DNA from: Wolfiporia cocos | Lineage: Eukaryota; Basidiomycota; Agaricomycetes; Polyporales; Phaeolaceae | Direction of reading: 5' to 3' | NCBI GenBank assembly: GCA_029448655.1 | Contig: JACCLO010000009.1 | Location: 1,240,001 to 1,304,000 of the forward strand | DNA length: 64,000 nucleotides | In this document: piece by piece, positions 22,172-34,762 of the stretch | Position numbering within the stretch: position 1 is the stretch's first letter | Layout of the letters: each line of letters starts with the position of its first letter | Notes under the pieces: generated by a model | What the model was told of the DNA's origin: nothing | Seen by the model: the letters and a program-made list of their open reading frames with translations, nothing else | The model's database searches: none | Position numbers and translations under genes: made by a program

Positions 22172-22348
22172 TAACGCCGGACCCCTTCTGCACAATTCTG
22201 CACAACCGATTTTTCATAACGACATGTCAGGAATAAGACGATACAGAGAAATTCGTCTACATGTCTAGTATCCACACAAATACTTTCATGATTTCTCTAT
22301 GCGTTGTTGACTCTGCAGAATTGATTGTGCAGAACGGGTCCGGCGTTA
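22172..22348. mobile_element. 177-bp MITE
   Basis: Terminal inverted repeats begin TAACGCCGGACCC and match at 24 of the first 25 positions. The outer TA pairs suit a TA target duplication, as in Tc1/mariner-type MITEs. There is no coding. It lies between the 5' end of the DUF1275 gene and the 3' end of ATP-citrate lyase. Confidence 0.8.
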
Positions 22349-22700
22349 GCATATTACAATGCATGGCATCCCGCTCAAACGACGCCGCTGTGTCTGCCCA
22401 CTCCATGACATGCTCTTGTAATGCTTGGCTGTAGTGGCATGCCGAGCCAGCTGGCTACAAACGAGATGCGAATGCAACTTCCAGTCGTATAACGATTGTA
22501 AAACGCCAAGCTTGACGGACGTTATGAGCACCGCATCGCTTGGCATGTCGGCTGATCAATCCCTCGAGACTCTTCATACGGAGTTAGAGAGGAAAGCAAG
22601 ACCATTTTACATTGCATTATGTCTACACAGGATGAGACTACTACGAAAGCGACAGACGAAAACGAACAACATGTCCACCCGAATACGAGGCATCCGGCGC

Positions 22701-25700
22701 TCACTGCATCTTACCCAGCACCCGCGGCTGCGACAAGTCCGCCATGTTGATGAAGATGTCGTCGGCGGGGTGGCGGTACAGCGGCGCGCGGAGACGCTTC
22801 TGGTCGAGGTGGTGGCCAATGAAACCGATACTGCGACCGAGAACGAAAAGTCCATTCAGCGTGCCGATCTTGATGTATTCGTCGGCTTCCTCTGGTGTGA
22901 ACGCGCCGCTGTCCCGGAGGAGATCAACGAAGCAGACGGCAATGCAACCGTCGACGTTCAGGATGAGCTAATGAAGCGAATCTCATCAATCTCTCAGCTC
23001 CAGCCGGCGGCAGATGCTACTCACCGTATCCTTCTTAGAGGTCGTCACCTTCTCGACCGCCAAGGCGTAGTCGAGCAGGCTGTGACTCGGGAAGTTCTTG
23101 CGAACGTACTCCTTCACAAGCTCGACACGGAGGTCAGGGTTGTTGACGCTCTTGATCTTGTGGCCAATACCACTGACTGCAATGGACTCAGTGGATACCA
23201 AGCGGCAGGCCTGGTGGAGGACTCACTCAGCTTGTTTTGCTTGCGGCTTTGGTCGACAAACTCTCGCGGTGTCAGTCCGGTATCGCGCGCACCCGAGAAC
23301 ATGGCTGCAGCCTCGTCAAGAGCACCACCGAACCGGCTACCAATGGTGAGCAGACCGGACGCCAGCGACGAGATAAGGTCCTTGCCCGCACGCGTGGCGA
23401 CGATGGTGTTCATCGCACTACGGGAACGCCGGTGAGTTGTTTTCAATAAACAGTGACGGCATCCCCACTTACCCAGACACAGCAGGACCGTGGTCGGCAG
23501 TAAGCATGAGCACCATCTCGATGAACTTGGTCGCCCATGGTGGCAGGCGACGCTTGAACCACAGCAGAGAGACGACACCACCAATACCGATGTCATCCTT
23601 GAACACCTCCGAGATACGCATGCCGGCATAGAGCAGCTCCTGACCACGCTCGTCGGAGATCGTTGAGATGAACGCCGCGGGCTTGCGGATGAGGCCGAGC
23701 TCCTGCGCCCACTTGTAATCCATTGGGATGACGGGCGGCTCGCGCTCGGACTTGGGCACGATCGTGCCGATGGAGACGAGGCGCTCGTACGTCTCTTTGA
23801 GCACCTGGGGCAGGTCCTCGAAGGTGTCGGGCACAATGAAGCCCGCGGCGCGCATCGCCGCATTCTTCGCGTCCGCCGTCTCCATGTCCGAATTCGCCAT
23901 CGAGCCTGCATGCCCGAACTGCACCTCCGTCGTGAACATCTTCGCGCACGTTCCGATAGCCCATGCGACGATCGGCTTGCGAATTATGCCCTTCTTGACA
24001 GCATCGATGACGCGGTACTCCTCGATTCCACCAACCTCACCGAGCAGAACGAGCATCTTACACTCAGGGTCTTGCTCGTAGCGCAAGAGGTGGTCGATGA
24101 AGGTCGAGCCAGGGTAGCGGTCACCACCGATGGCGATACCCTCGTACGTGCCGTTCGTGAAGAGGGACAGGATGTTGTTTAGCTCGTTCGACATACCACC
24201 AGACTTGGAGACGTAACCAACAGAGCCAGGGCGGTACAGCTTAGAGGCAATGATGTTGTCCATCATACTATAGGTTCCATGTCAGCTGTGAACGTCTCAG
24301 GGAAGCTTGAAGTACTGACCCTCCAGAGTTACCAATCCTGAAGCAGCCCGGCTTGATACCACCGACAGTAGCAGGACCGATGATGAGCACGCCCTTGCTC
24401 TTCGCGAGGTGCAGAATCTCACGTGCGTGGCGTTCGGGAACACCTTCCGCAATGAGCGCAATGCTCTTGATCTGGGGGAAACTCAAGATCTCGAGCGTGC
24501 TCGAGTACACACTACGAGAACTGGCAAAGTTGACAACGACGTCCGCATCGGGGTGCCTCTTCGCCGCCTCCTCAACGCTGGTGTACACGGGCAGGAGCGT
24601 CTCCTTCGTGCCCCAGTAGAACTTCTGAATGTGGTGCCCACCGAAGGGGTAGATCATCGCTGCAACGGACGGCGTCTCGCGCCCGCACGAGTAGTCGAAG
24701 TCGAGCATGCCCTGGATTGCGCGGGGCTGAAGACCGTAGACGAACGCGCGCGTGCGATCGTCGAACGGCCTGTATGACGGGCGGCCCTGAGTGGCCTCGA
24801 GATTGTCGAAGCGCACGATCTGATCGTTCGGCTGCGTGCGCTCGCCGTCAGGGCCAATCGTGCCGATAGCCGCCTCAGGATCGACGGTTGCGCTGGTCTT
24901 GGGTGACGGAGGGGCGAGGGGCGTAGCGGGAATGGAGCGTGCGGAAGATTTAGACTTCGCAGTCACGCCGAGGGCGAGAGGAACAATCTCCGTAATGTGC
25001 GTGTCGGGGCCGTACACCTTGATGGGCACACCAAGCGACTCTCCCAGGAGGCGCATCGCCTTCAGACCCTCCTGGTAGTTGGGTCCTCCACGACGAACGT
25101 AGATCTTAACCTGGTGCGCAATCAGCGGCGCCTTGTACTCCTTAAGTGCGCGGATGATGCCCTTGAAGGTCGCGGCGACGTTCGTGAAGTTCGCGATACC
25201 ACCACCAATGATGAGGATCTTGCCGTCGGGGCGCGGAGTGCCACGAGTGATGAGGTCAATGATCGTCTTCGCGTACTCGTAGGTCTGTCCCTCCGTCGGC
25301 GCACCGGAATATTCTCCATAGTTGGCGAGCTCGTGCGCGAAGCCGTGAGCGGCGATGGCATCCGCATACACGACGGAGGCACCACCACCAGCAACCATCG
25401 TCCAAATGCGGCCCTCGGGGTTAAGCACGGTCAGCTTGAGCGACGCACCAGTCGACGCATCCAGCTTCTGGATGTACGCCTCCTCCTTGGTCAAGTCACG
25501 ACCGAACGGAGCGGGCCAAACCTATCCATCCATCGTCAACACTCACGCATCGAAGGTGTTTGCTACAACGCACCATCGGAGGGCCACGGTCAGCAGAGAC
25601 AGCCTTGCCCTTCGATGTGAGCGCCTGCGAGCCCGACTCGTACACAGATAGGTCGCGCGCGAGCGCCCACTTAGGTCCACAGATCGACTCAGCCGTCTGG

Positions 25701-27278
25701 TCGAGCTTCGCGGCCATGTCGAGGTAGTGGATTGTCGGTTCGCCGCCATCAACCGCGTCGAGACAGATCAGCGGGTTGATCTCGAGGTATGCGAAGTGGA
25801 GGTCGACGTAGACGGAGTACAGGCGGATGAGGAAGTCGACGAGTGTCTCCTTCTTCTCGGCGGGAACGTGCTTCAGCAGCGTGTCTGCGATTGTCGCCCG
25901 CGACGGGAAAGCCGCCTCGACGGGAATTTGCAGCGTCAATGCCTTCGCGTCTACGTCCCCGATGTCGACACCACCCTCGTGCGTGAACAGGATGGCATCA
26001 CCCTCGCGCGCCGACGTGATACACACGTAGTACTCTGTGTGCGATGGGTGCGGCAGGAACGGCTCAACGATGAAGTTGTTCAGCGTGCCCGTGACGGTCT
26101 CGACCTACACAAGTGCGGCACGTTAGCAACAATGTTCGGAGTTGCCTAATGGATTGTCAAACAGTAAACACGACAGCTGCGAAAGCGCGCGCAGCCGTCG
26201 CCGGTAGTGCGTGGCCGAGAGCACTATCTGTCCGCAGTCCATTCAGGCATCATAGGATAGAGGCTATCCCATCAACATCACCTCTCGAGCCAATCAAGTG
26301 GGGTAACCAATAGAATGGGGGATTATGCTCGACGGCCGGTCGGGCAACACAAATAGCGCCCGCAGTCCTCCCCGACAGGGACGGAGAATCTGGAGGGACA
26401 CCGAACCGCATCATGCCTTGAAGTTGGGTGCGGCTTGATACTCTGCGGTAGACTCAACTTGCAGCGGCTAATTGGGGTACACCGCCTATCGATCCGCAGT
26501 GTCCCCGCCGAGGGGTCACAGCACGGGCTTTTGGCACTGCGGCGTGATGGCTGACCTTCCCCAACTACCCTATCGGCGTTCGCACGCAGGCTCACAAAGC
26601 GGCAAGTAGTCATTGGGGAAGGCAGACGGAGATATCGCCAATCCCGTCGCGCACCCAGACAGACAGGCCTCCCCATTTGCATGAAAACCCACCCGGATCA
26701 GGCACACGCGCCGGACATCAGGGTCACGTGGTGCAATTTAGCAGACGCGCTATACGCGACGATGGTGCATATCTCTGCGGGTCCACAGCGCATGGGACGC
26801 GGCGGGGATACACGGGGAATGCACGGAATGGCGATCAGGCGGAAGCGGGCAGGCGCGTGGACCGCCGCGAGGAAACGGACGGAAATCCGTGCTCACCTTC
26901 TGGGGCTTGCCCGCGCGGGCCCGAATCCATTCCTTTGCTTCATCCCATGTCTTGTTGAGTGCAAGGAGGCCCGCCTTGCCGCGGCGCTTAATGAGCTGGT
27001 CCGGCTTCGCGACAAGCTTGGAGGAGAAGACCCAGCTCGGCAGCTGGGTGTCAGAAGTGATCGAGTTGGTCTCTGGGTTCCAGGATATCTGGGCAACCTT
27101 GGGCGCAGGGAAGACGAACTTGGTCGCGAGCTGCGCGGAGGGGTCGACGGCAGGTGCGCGCTCGAGCCAGTAGGCCAGGAGGAGTTTTGCGTCGTATTCG
27201 CGGATAGCTAGTATGCACGATCGGCGTCAAAACGTTCAACCGTGGCGAGCAGGTATCGGGCAAACCTTTCGACGACAT
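22701..27278 (-). CDS. ACLY: ATP-citrate lyase, single fused chain
   Basis: Cytosolic enzyme that splits citrate with ATP and CoA into acetyl-CoA and oxaloacetate, feeding lipid synthesis and histone acetylation. Eight exons: 27278-27266, 27207-26897, 26104-25574, 25521-24320, 24267-23473, 23417-23227, 23176-23025 and 22967-22701, giving 1153 aa; all phases join. The start [12 protein letters not shown] is split after 13 nt, matching the family N terminus. The ATP-grasp half covers about 1-430, the CoA-binding/ligase part about 490-830 with the phospho-histidine motif QFGHAGSMA (about His805), and the citrate-synthase-like lyase part about 860-1153 with PGIGHK-like SGIGHKIKS. Ascomycetes usually carry it as two genes; the fused form fits a basidiomycete. 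Intron 2 is 792 nt, far longer than the others. Confidence 0.97.
26105..26896 (-). other. 792-nt intron 2 of ATP-citrate lyase
   Basis: The donor GTGAGC after KPQK and the acceptor TAG before VETVTG are clear and phases agree. All other introns of the gene are about 50-60 nt. I see no coding exon or transposon ends inside. It could hold an alternative promoter or a small insertion. Confidence 0.7.
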
Positions 27279-29114
27279 GTCTGAGGCTGAAGCCGACTTC
27301 TAGATAACGAGGAGGAGAAGATGGAGGAAGAGGGAGGGGAGGAGACGCGAAGAATAGGATGAACAGAATGGTATTTATTCGTTCTACTTCTCGTCTCACT
27401 CGTAAAGTCCCCAACTTTCACACGGTATTCTCTCGCCACCGCGATTCTTTCTGATCATTGGCCCATCTTTCTCCGTCTTGTCGCCCTTCGGTTGCGTTCA
27501 TCGTACGAGTGGCTCAATAACTGCGACGACATCTCCTGGCTCCTTTGAGAGCACCGCCGTGGCGGTAGAGAACATTGCCTCTGTGAACAACCATCACCTT
27601 GAGACGACTGCAGACGACTGCCGGACTTCTTTACATATTGCTGTCGAGCGTCACACCATCGTGCATAACCTCGTGGTCGTTGCTCATGAGTCTAGGGCCT
27701 GACCAGGTTGACCTCGCACGAACCACGCTCTCGCTTCACGACTGACCGTTCGTGCGAGACGTCGCACGAGTGCAGAATGCGGGCGCGCCCGCGTTTTACT
27801 GGAAGTCGTGGTACTGTTGAGAAGACGTTGCCAACAGTGGAGAGGTACGCCCGTCGATACTGCAAGCTGTCATCGTCGACGATGCTTCGGGCGTTCCCGG
27901 ACCTAACATCTACAGCAGACGCGCTGGTCAATACCGACGTTGACTCATTCGCGGCCGCAGACCACGATATTAATGACTATCAACAGGGCAGTACCGCTAT
28001 GGATGATGCCAGTTACCGTGATGCCCAACATGACCCTGCGGGCCGTGAGGGTCATCATAGCTCCATCTTGGCGATGATGGAACGCAATGATACCTATACC
28101 GATGTCAATTCCGGGCTACGTTTACTGGACAGCTGCTATACGTTCACTCGAAAGGCGTTGGTGCGTCACCAGTTCTAGTCAGTCTCACCATGTTATCTGC
28201 TTCCGATATCACTGCGGAGCGTCACCTTGTCTCAGTGGGACCGCATCGACGCGGTTTTAGATCGCTTCCGCAGACACTGATGCGGTCTCGCCGAATTAAT
28301 TGCACAGCGAGAGCTCTCTGTATCCTCACTTGGGGTCGTCACCTCGCCCAAAAGCCCACTTTGTGTCGCCTGTTCTGCATTGCATCCCATCCAATTAATT
28401 CGCTACTTTCTGGAGCAAATCCACTGAGCCTCCCCATTAGAGGTGATTTGCTAACGATAGTTATGACTGTGGCGCCGATTTTTGAGCTCCACTACCAGAG
28501 TTTCGAGATGGAGTGGGTGGGGCGTAGTCTTTGAGCTTGATCTTTGCAACGCATACCAATGACTGTGTCCAAGTATCGTTAGCCCGCATCGGATATAAGA
28601 AAACATACACCGAAGGCATAGCCAACAAACACCTCTATTAGGATCTGAGACTTGAATAGGCTCAGGCGATACCGGCGTCGATACCGTTCGTAGGGCTCCG
28701 CATATGTCACCGTATATGCATCACGCGTATGTAAACGACATGAACCTATAAGTTACATTCTGATCGGGACCGTCGCATATGCTCTAGCTATCCCCAACAA
28801 CGACCGCTTGTACGATCGCGGTATTTCTGCTCTCCTTTGACGATACATTGTGCTGAGTAGTGAAAAGTTATGTTGTCCTAAGCATGGATAAATTGCGCAG
28901 TGCGCAGATCTTGCGCTTACGCGAAACAACTCCGAAATCAAGGTTAGGTCTCCAGTTCAGACTATTTGTCAGCCTGTCAGGCAATCCCAGTTAGGATTGC
29001 AACCTGGCATGAAGACAGCAGCTAATGGCGCCGTCAGCTTCTCCATGTCGTCCGCCACTAGGGTCCAGCTTATAGTTCCTAGTATAGGCTGCAAATCGTT
29101 TCATCGCCTACACT
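27279..29114. other. 1.8 kb without a recognised gene
   Basis: It begins with the pyrimidine-rich 5' region of ATP-citrate lyase. A plus-strand ORF at 27708-28178 (156 codons) is open, but its composition is unlike a conserved protein and I recognise nothing in it; it is listed only as a weak candidate. Confidence 0.4.
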
Positions 29115-30389
29115 ATGGTTCAGCTCTCGCCTTCTCATATTACCTCACCAACAGCTTCTGCTATAGCACACGACCTCACGTCTTTCGCGGAGGAATATGC
29201 GTTTATTCCCTTGTTTATCCTGGTGCTCTTCTTCGTCTCTGTCTGGGTCTGGCTGCTGGTGGACTACCTCCGTCCGCGGTCGAACACTCTAAGCACTGTC
29301 GCGCAATCTATCGATCTCGAGGTTGGCCAAATTCCCGCGGTTGTCGTCGTACGCAGCTCAACATGTACCGAAGTTTGCGAGCCCACAATTCCTGTGAAAG
29401 CCGTGCTGAAAGACATGGACTCGGAGGTTCACGTGCAATCCAGTGTCCACATCACACAGCTTGCAATTACTGCTTGTAGTGACGATGTAAGTCTATAGGC
29501 TGTCGGTCGCGGATTGATATGCCGAACTTCACAGACGGACGCGCCCGGACTCTCTGCCGCACACAATGTACCAAAGGTAGCGCGAAAGTACCGTGCATCA
29601 CCCTTGAGTGGCTGCGTTCGTCCAAGAAGCGCTCACGCTGATCAAGGCTGCGCCTATGGGGACCCCTCGAATCATGGCGCCCCATCACGGGCAAGCACCA
29701 GAGCGATTCGGGACCCGACAACACCACCATTGAGATGTACTTCCACAAAATCACTTGAGATCGCTGGGAAGTCAAGAATTTGCCAATCTCGTGAAACACC
29801 ATCTGATTCTGGAAGCACGCCAGTCGCGAACACCTTGTATGCTGGTCAACTTTCCTCGGGTCTCCATAACACCTCAGTGCCCTCAGTGAACGTAAATGAA
29901 TCGGTCTCCATGTCCAACAACCGCATCTCCATATTTATCAAGGCGATGACCGAATCTGACGTGCGCACATTATACTCCATACCGGGCATGGCGCACATGG
30001 CGCGCAGCGTGCAACACGCCTTGGATGTCGACGCTACCAAGAAATCGGCCGTGGACATGCTCGCTCCGGCAATTCTTGCGGAACGTAATCCGTCGCCGGG
30101 GACAGTTTGGATCGCGGAGCATAACCGCCGCATACAGAAAAGTGCCCAGGAGGAGCTGGACAGGATCTACCACGAGGAAGAGCGCCGCCTTCGTGAGGCA
30201 TTCCTTGCCAGATTCGGTCTCGAATCGTTCTCCCAATTCGACCGGGATGTTCATGTTTCCGGCCCAGAAGACAGTGATGCCGACTCTGCTTCGGTTTATT
30301 CTACCGATAGTGTCAATGATTCTGTAGCCGTTCTATATCACATGCGGGCGCCACCGATGAACGATGAACTTAGCAAGGGCAACAGTTAA
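29115..30389 (+). CDS. unknown protein with one transmembrane segment
   Basis: Two exons, 29115-29486 and 29535-30389, joined by a 48-nt GT-AG intron in phase 0; 408 aa. A hydrophobic stretch at about residues 29-50 (AFIPLFILVLFFVSVWVWLL) is followed by an Arg-bearing turn, which suggests an N-out membrane anchor with a long cytosolic tail. The tail is Ser/Thr/Pro-rich to about 230, then has a charged, probably helical region with repeated acidic and basic residues (about 310-350), and ends in an acidic Ser-rich segment. I do not recognise a family. The reading is open over both exons and the splice sites are good, so a real gene is likely. Confidence 0.7.
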
Positions 30390-32031
30390 GGTCCGGTCGT
30401 GGCGGCAACGGCCTCCTATACTACGTTCAATGATGGGGCTTCCTCACTGTCTTCCGCGATATCACCTGGGACAGTGCCACCTGCTACAGTTACATCGCCT
30501 AAGGACAATTCATGCGCACCCGTCAAACGCAAGGAGTCCTTAACGTATCCTCTCGGCACGTGAACTTATCTGCTACTCGTCTCTTGAAATTTTCTCGAGA
30601 AGGCTCTATGTCTTGCTGAACAGAAACTTCTCTTAAATCCCCGATAACGCTTTCCATTATGCATCTGCTCTCCCCGCCCTCTGTCCCCAAACGTCGCTTG
30701 TGCCTCTCACAAGTCTTCAACATTTCTCTCGCATCAACATCCCGTGTAATAAATTTTCGATATCTTGCTCAACAACGTCGTTATACCACAAAGAGAATGT
30801 GATTAGCAACGCTCCGAGGCGCAGAAGAATAGTCACCGACGCTTCCAACTATATTCGACTCGTATTTCTCTTGATGTTACAATGCTATGCGTTACATCTA
30901 TGATAGATATTTCACAGCCCATCTCCGAGAACCTGCTGTTGTAGATGTGGGACAATGTTCGTTTACATGTATTAATCGCGATCCCCCTGTCGAATGCCCC
31001 GGAAAGGCTATATTATGTACGTAACCTTATCCGTGAATTGAGACGGTGCGGATATTCATTTCAGATAAGACTGCCTAGCATTGCTAGTTTGCGACCTCAT
31101 TCCCGTAGAGGCCCATCAGTACTCCAGACAAAGCCCCGAATTCCGCTTGCGACCTGTGCTCTTGCTTTGATTGTGCGACAACTAGAATGATGAGATAGAC
31201 TGTTCGCGAGTGCTGAATGTGTGCTTTGTGCAGTAGTTATACGTGACTTCAGGAGTACACGTTGAAGTTGATGCTTACTGGTGATGATGAGTGGTTAATA
31301 GAGTTCGTATCGGCGGTTCACATGCGCACGCTTCCTACGTTGCGAGTTGAAGCGAGTGATTCAGTGAGGAATGTTATGACAGAAGGGCGGTCCCGGCGCG
31401 GCACGTGACCGTGAGGTGGCATGTGGCATGCGGCGCGGTGGCAAATTCTCGCGGAGGACCAGAACGCGTTGAGGAGTGGTGTCCGGACAGCCGGTCTTTG
31501 TGGCACAACTATACCGCTCTACACAATGGGTAAGTGGGGGGAAAGCGGCAACGACGTGCTGAGGAAGGAAGGAAGTGATATACGACGACATGCCCTTCCT
31601 TTCCTGGACCCAGATCGTCTCACTTGTTTCGATGGTTTTGAAGTGGATAATGTTAACATATGTGAAACGCGTCAGATCACAAGCATTTCGGAGCTTACAG
31701 CTACTGTACCCTTGCTCGCAGTTTGCTAAGGCGAAATGATGGATTGATGAATTGAACGTTGGTACCCAGATCAAATCAGCGCCCAGTTAGCATGCGCAAT
31801 GGAGATGCATGTGTCGAGCTTAACATCACGACCTGAAACCTGCACCTTGATTTGGTATTATCTCGGATAGATCATCTCTTGGATAGATCATCCGATGCAT
31901 TTGACAGATTCTCAACACGCACAGCACTCTTAAAACTCAAACTCGTGATGCCTCATCTTATGTAATGGGTCATATACTTGAGGTGAGAGCACGGGACGCG
32001 TTGCACAGAACTAATCCCGCTGTTCATCCCA
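30390..32031. other. 1.6 kb without a recognised gene
   Basis: Only short ORFs on both strands, none with a family motif. A direct repeat TTGGATAGATCATC/CGGATAGATCATC lies near 31,865. Confidence 0.45.
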
Positions 32032-33919
32032 ATGGGGGAGCTCGACTCGACTTATGGCGCAGTCTTGACTGGCGTTTACATATCTGCGATGTAAGTAATG
32101 AATTAACTTCTACCAATATTGCTCATTCAGACTCCTTACCGTGCTTGCAGATTGTATGGCGTAACAAACGTTCAAGTTTTCTTCTATTTTAGAGAATATC
32201 ATGACGACGTTATTTGGAGCAAGTTGTCTGTCATATGGCTGTGGTAAGTACGTCCGTGGCTACATGCTACTCTGCAGCCGATGACTCGCATTTGACCTTG
32301 AAGGATACTGGACACTCTGCATATGATCCTCTCTTTCCATGCAGTCTACTGGTACCTCATCACCAACTTCGGTAACTCCACAGAACTTAGTATCGTTGTA
32401 TGGAGCTTCAAGGTATGGCATAACCAATAGTAGCCATCAATTCTTATTGAAGAAGCTCCAGGCACAATTAATGATTGATGTACGTGTGAAAACGCCTGAA
32501 AGCATGTTATAGCGTGGGATGATTTCATTCCCTTGCCCTTAGGCCTTTGTTACTGTCTCCGTCCATTCGTGAGTTGAAGTAGTACGATCTGCGATTCATG
32601 AGCTCATCACATACTGCAGGCTGTATATGATTCGTGTTTGGAAATGTGCGGTACAATGTCTGTCATTTACTTGTAAACATCCGACCTAAAATTCTCCACT
32701 ATATGCAGTGAACACAATAGCTTTCCCTGACTCCAAGATGCCCAAGTTACCTCTTATGGTCGTAAGTCTTCCTCGTGCCGAGCTATTGCGATAAATTAAT
32801 CATATTACTGTAGAGTTTTGCAGTACTCAGTGGTTATGGTGAGCCCCGCTCTTGGTTGCGTTGAACACCGAAGACGCCTTATCATGAACAGTTGCTGTAA
32901 TAGGTCAGCAACGATTGCCCCTTAACATTATGCTCTGCACCGACTAAGTGGTCATCCGTCAATTGAAGCAATATGTTGGGCTATGTATGTAACCCATGAT
33001 CTGCACCTAGCCGGATGTGTTGGGCTAATTCTCATTTTCGCAGTGCTCACATCAACTTGTATGCCGAGTATCTGATGCTCAATAGGAAAGTAAGGCAGGC
33101 AATCTGCAGTAGCTTGTATTAGATATTGACCTACCGGATCAGTGGGTTACATTCTATCCACTCTCCACTGCGATGAGTGTCGATATCATTATCGCTATAT
33201 CCCTCTGCAGATTATTAAGGCAATGTCGCACAGGCATCCGAAGGTATGATACATTCATATATTTGGATGGCGCTATGGCAACAAAACCGCCTTCAGGACA
33301 GACTCACTCATAGCATGGGTTATGTTTTATACAATAAATACAGGCATACTGACAGCGTGCGTCTTATGACATTGTAACCTGACTATACCGATTTTACTGA
33401 ATTTGTCTGCTTTCTGCTGCATAGGACCACACAATTGATGGCGGTAATTACGGTGAGAGTGGAGAGGTTGTGAAAGGCGATTACATGACCAAGATTTTGT
33501 TTCCGAGGGCCTTAGTTTGCCACACTGCCTCATGAATTCGTGTTCATTGCCATCGAATTCTGTGTTACCAAGCGTACGTAATGAAGACATCGTCTTGAGA
33601 TACTATAGCCGACTAATCTATCTATCTCAGTTTACGTCAATTCATTCATGGCAATGTACGTCCGATATATCCGCCTCACATGTACTTCATCAAGGGTTTA
33701 TGGACTGCCCCTAGGTTTAACGCACGCAAAGCACTTCGTACGAGTCAAGAAGGTGCAATATCGACACAGACTAGATCAATAGCCTGGGCCATCCCGCAAA
33801 GCGGTACAAGTCGACCTGCGACCATCGTCAATGGACTGTTCATTTCTTCTGACGCAAGGAGCCATGCAGCTGGGCCCCATAACCGCGGGATTGAGACAGA
33901 CTTTATCATCCCTGAGTAG
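32032..33919 (+). CDS. DUF6534-type membrane protein, copy 1, 17 exons
   Basis: Predicted multi-pass membrane protein of a family expanded in agaricomycetes; role unknown. Exons: 32032-32090, 32151-32243, 32304-32412, 32462-32479, 32543-32568, 32620-32645, 32709-32761, 32814-32838, 32892-32903, 32969-32984, 33044-33089, 33143-33243, 33297-33356, 33425-33452, 33516-33573, 33631-33655 and 33715-33919, giving 319 aa. Seven exons are 12-28 nt. Family marks in order: ELDSTYGAVLTGVYISA, LYGVTNVQVFFYFREY, WILDTLHMILSFHAVYWYLI, WSF, IRVWKL, CRTGIRRTDSLIAWVMFYTI, NTGILT, LYVNSFMAM and FNARKALR. All 17 phases join, and the exon pattern is repeated in copy 2 (35505-37607), which is strong support. The C-terminal tail after NARK is polar. 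The donor after IRVWK is GTGCGG, weak but conserved in phase. Confidence 0.9.
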
Positions 33920-34500
33920 CTAGTATACAAACAGCCGTGGGCCGCTTGTTATACAAGACGCGAATTTCTGTCAGAGAAAATTATTCATACCAAGGCAGTA
34001 TACGCCAAGATAATACACCACAGAGCATAGCAAGCAAGAGTCCAAGCACCCTTAGTCACTCTCTGAAACGAAGTATAGTTTAGATTAGATCTCGAGCTTT
34101 GGTCCGATCGGCTCTGTTTGACACGATACATCATATTCTTCATCATATGGGCGCTGGATTGAACATATGTGTCTCTGATACTTATGTTGATGTTATGTGT
34201 AATGGCAGAGAGTCTTTGACTCATGTGTCTCATCGCCTCAAATGTCTCATCGCATCACTCAGGGATCAATAGTGTTCTCAATCATGATCTACCTGTCATG
34301 TAGCATCTCTCCTTGTACAGGCTATTTCATATTTAATGTGTTAAACATTGCGCCGTCACTGTTCTGTGTTTCCAAGTCCTGTGAAGCCTGATACTGGCGC
34401 GGACTGACGTCGTACAATTAGATGCTAATTTCTACGGGTACTTGGACAGCGTTCTTTACGGATATAAATGGCAATATTCACAGGCTCACACGGGCCAAAT
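33920..34500. other. intergenic stretch, nothing recognised
   Basis: AT-rich with short ORFs only. The third exon expected for the broken DUF6534 copy to its right is not found here. Confidence 0.5.
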
Positions 34501-34559
34501 GCGCCCGGCCGTAAGTGTTGTCCTGTCCATCACTCACGTCGTAGAAGCATCATGGTACA

Positions 34560-34761
34560 CAAATTGTTGAGCTAGAAAATGTGTTCAATATCATAGCGGA
34601 CATACCACAACCACGCCACAAAGAGCTCGTTCCAGATGACATTACTGTGATACTCCCTAAAGTAGAAGAACACCTGAACGTTGATAACGCCATACAATCT
34701 GTATCGCGGAGATATAGATGCCAATCAGTACAGCGCCATAAGTTCCATCGAGCTCGCACAT
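34560..34761 (-). pseudogene. broken third DUF6534 copy (exons 1 and 2 only)
   Basis: Reading leftwards from ATG at 34761: MCELDGTYGAVLIGIYISA, then LYGVINVQVFFYFREY and WNELFVAWLW, the products of exons 1 and 2 of the intact copies. The intron between them is reduced to ACAG, four bases, which shifts the frame. The donor after exon 2 (GTATGT) is still present, but no later exon is found. It is a truncated pseudogene between the two intact genes, closest by eye to copy 1. Confidence 0.82.
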
Positions 34762-34762
34762 G

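Noticed and set aside
23114..23911. 265-codon minus-strand ORF as a separate gene
   Set aside because: It is mostly an out-of-frame reading of ATP-citrate lyase exons 5 and 6.
32620..32761. Frame shift in DUF6534 copy 1 after IRVWK
   Set aside because: Using the donor four bases earlier (GTGCGG) gives the same 26-nt exon and phase as copy 2, so the reading is intact.
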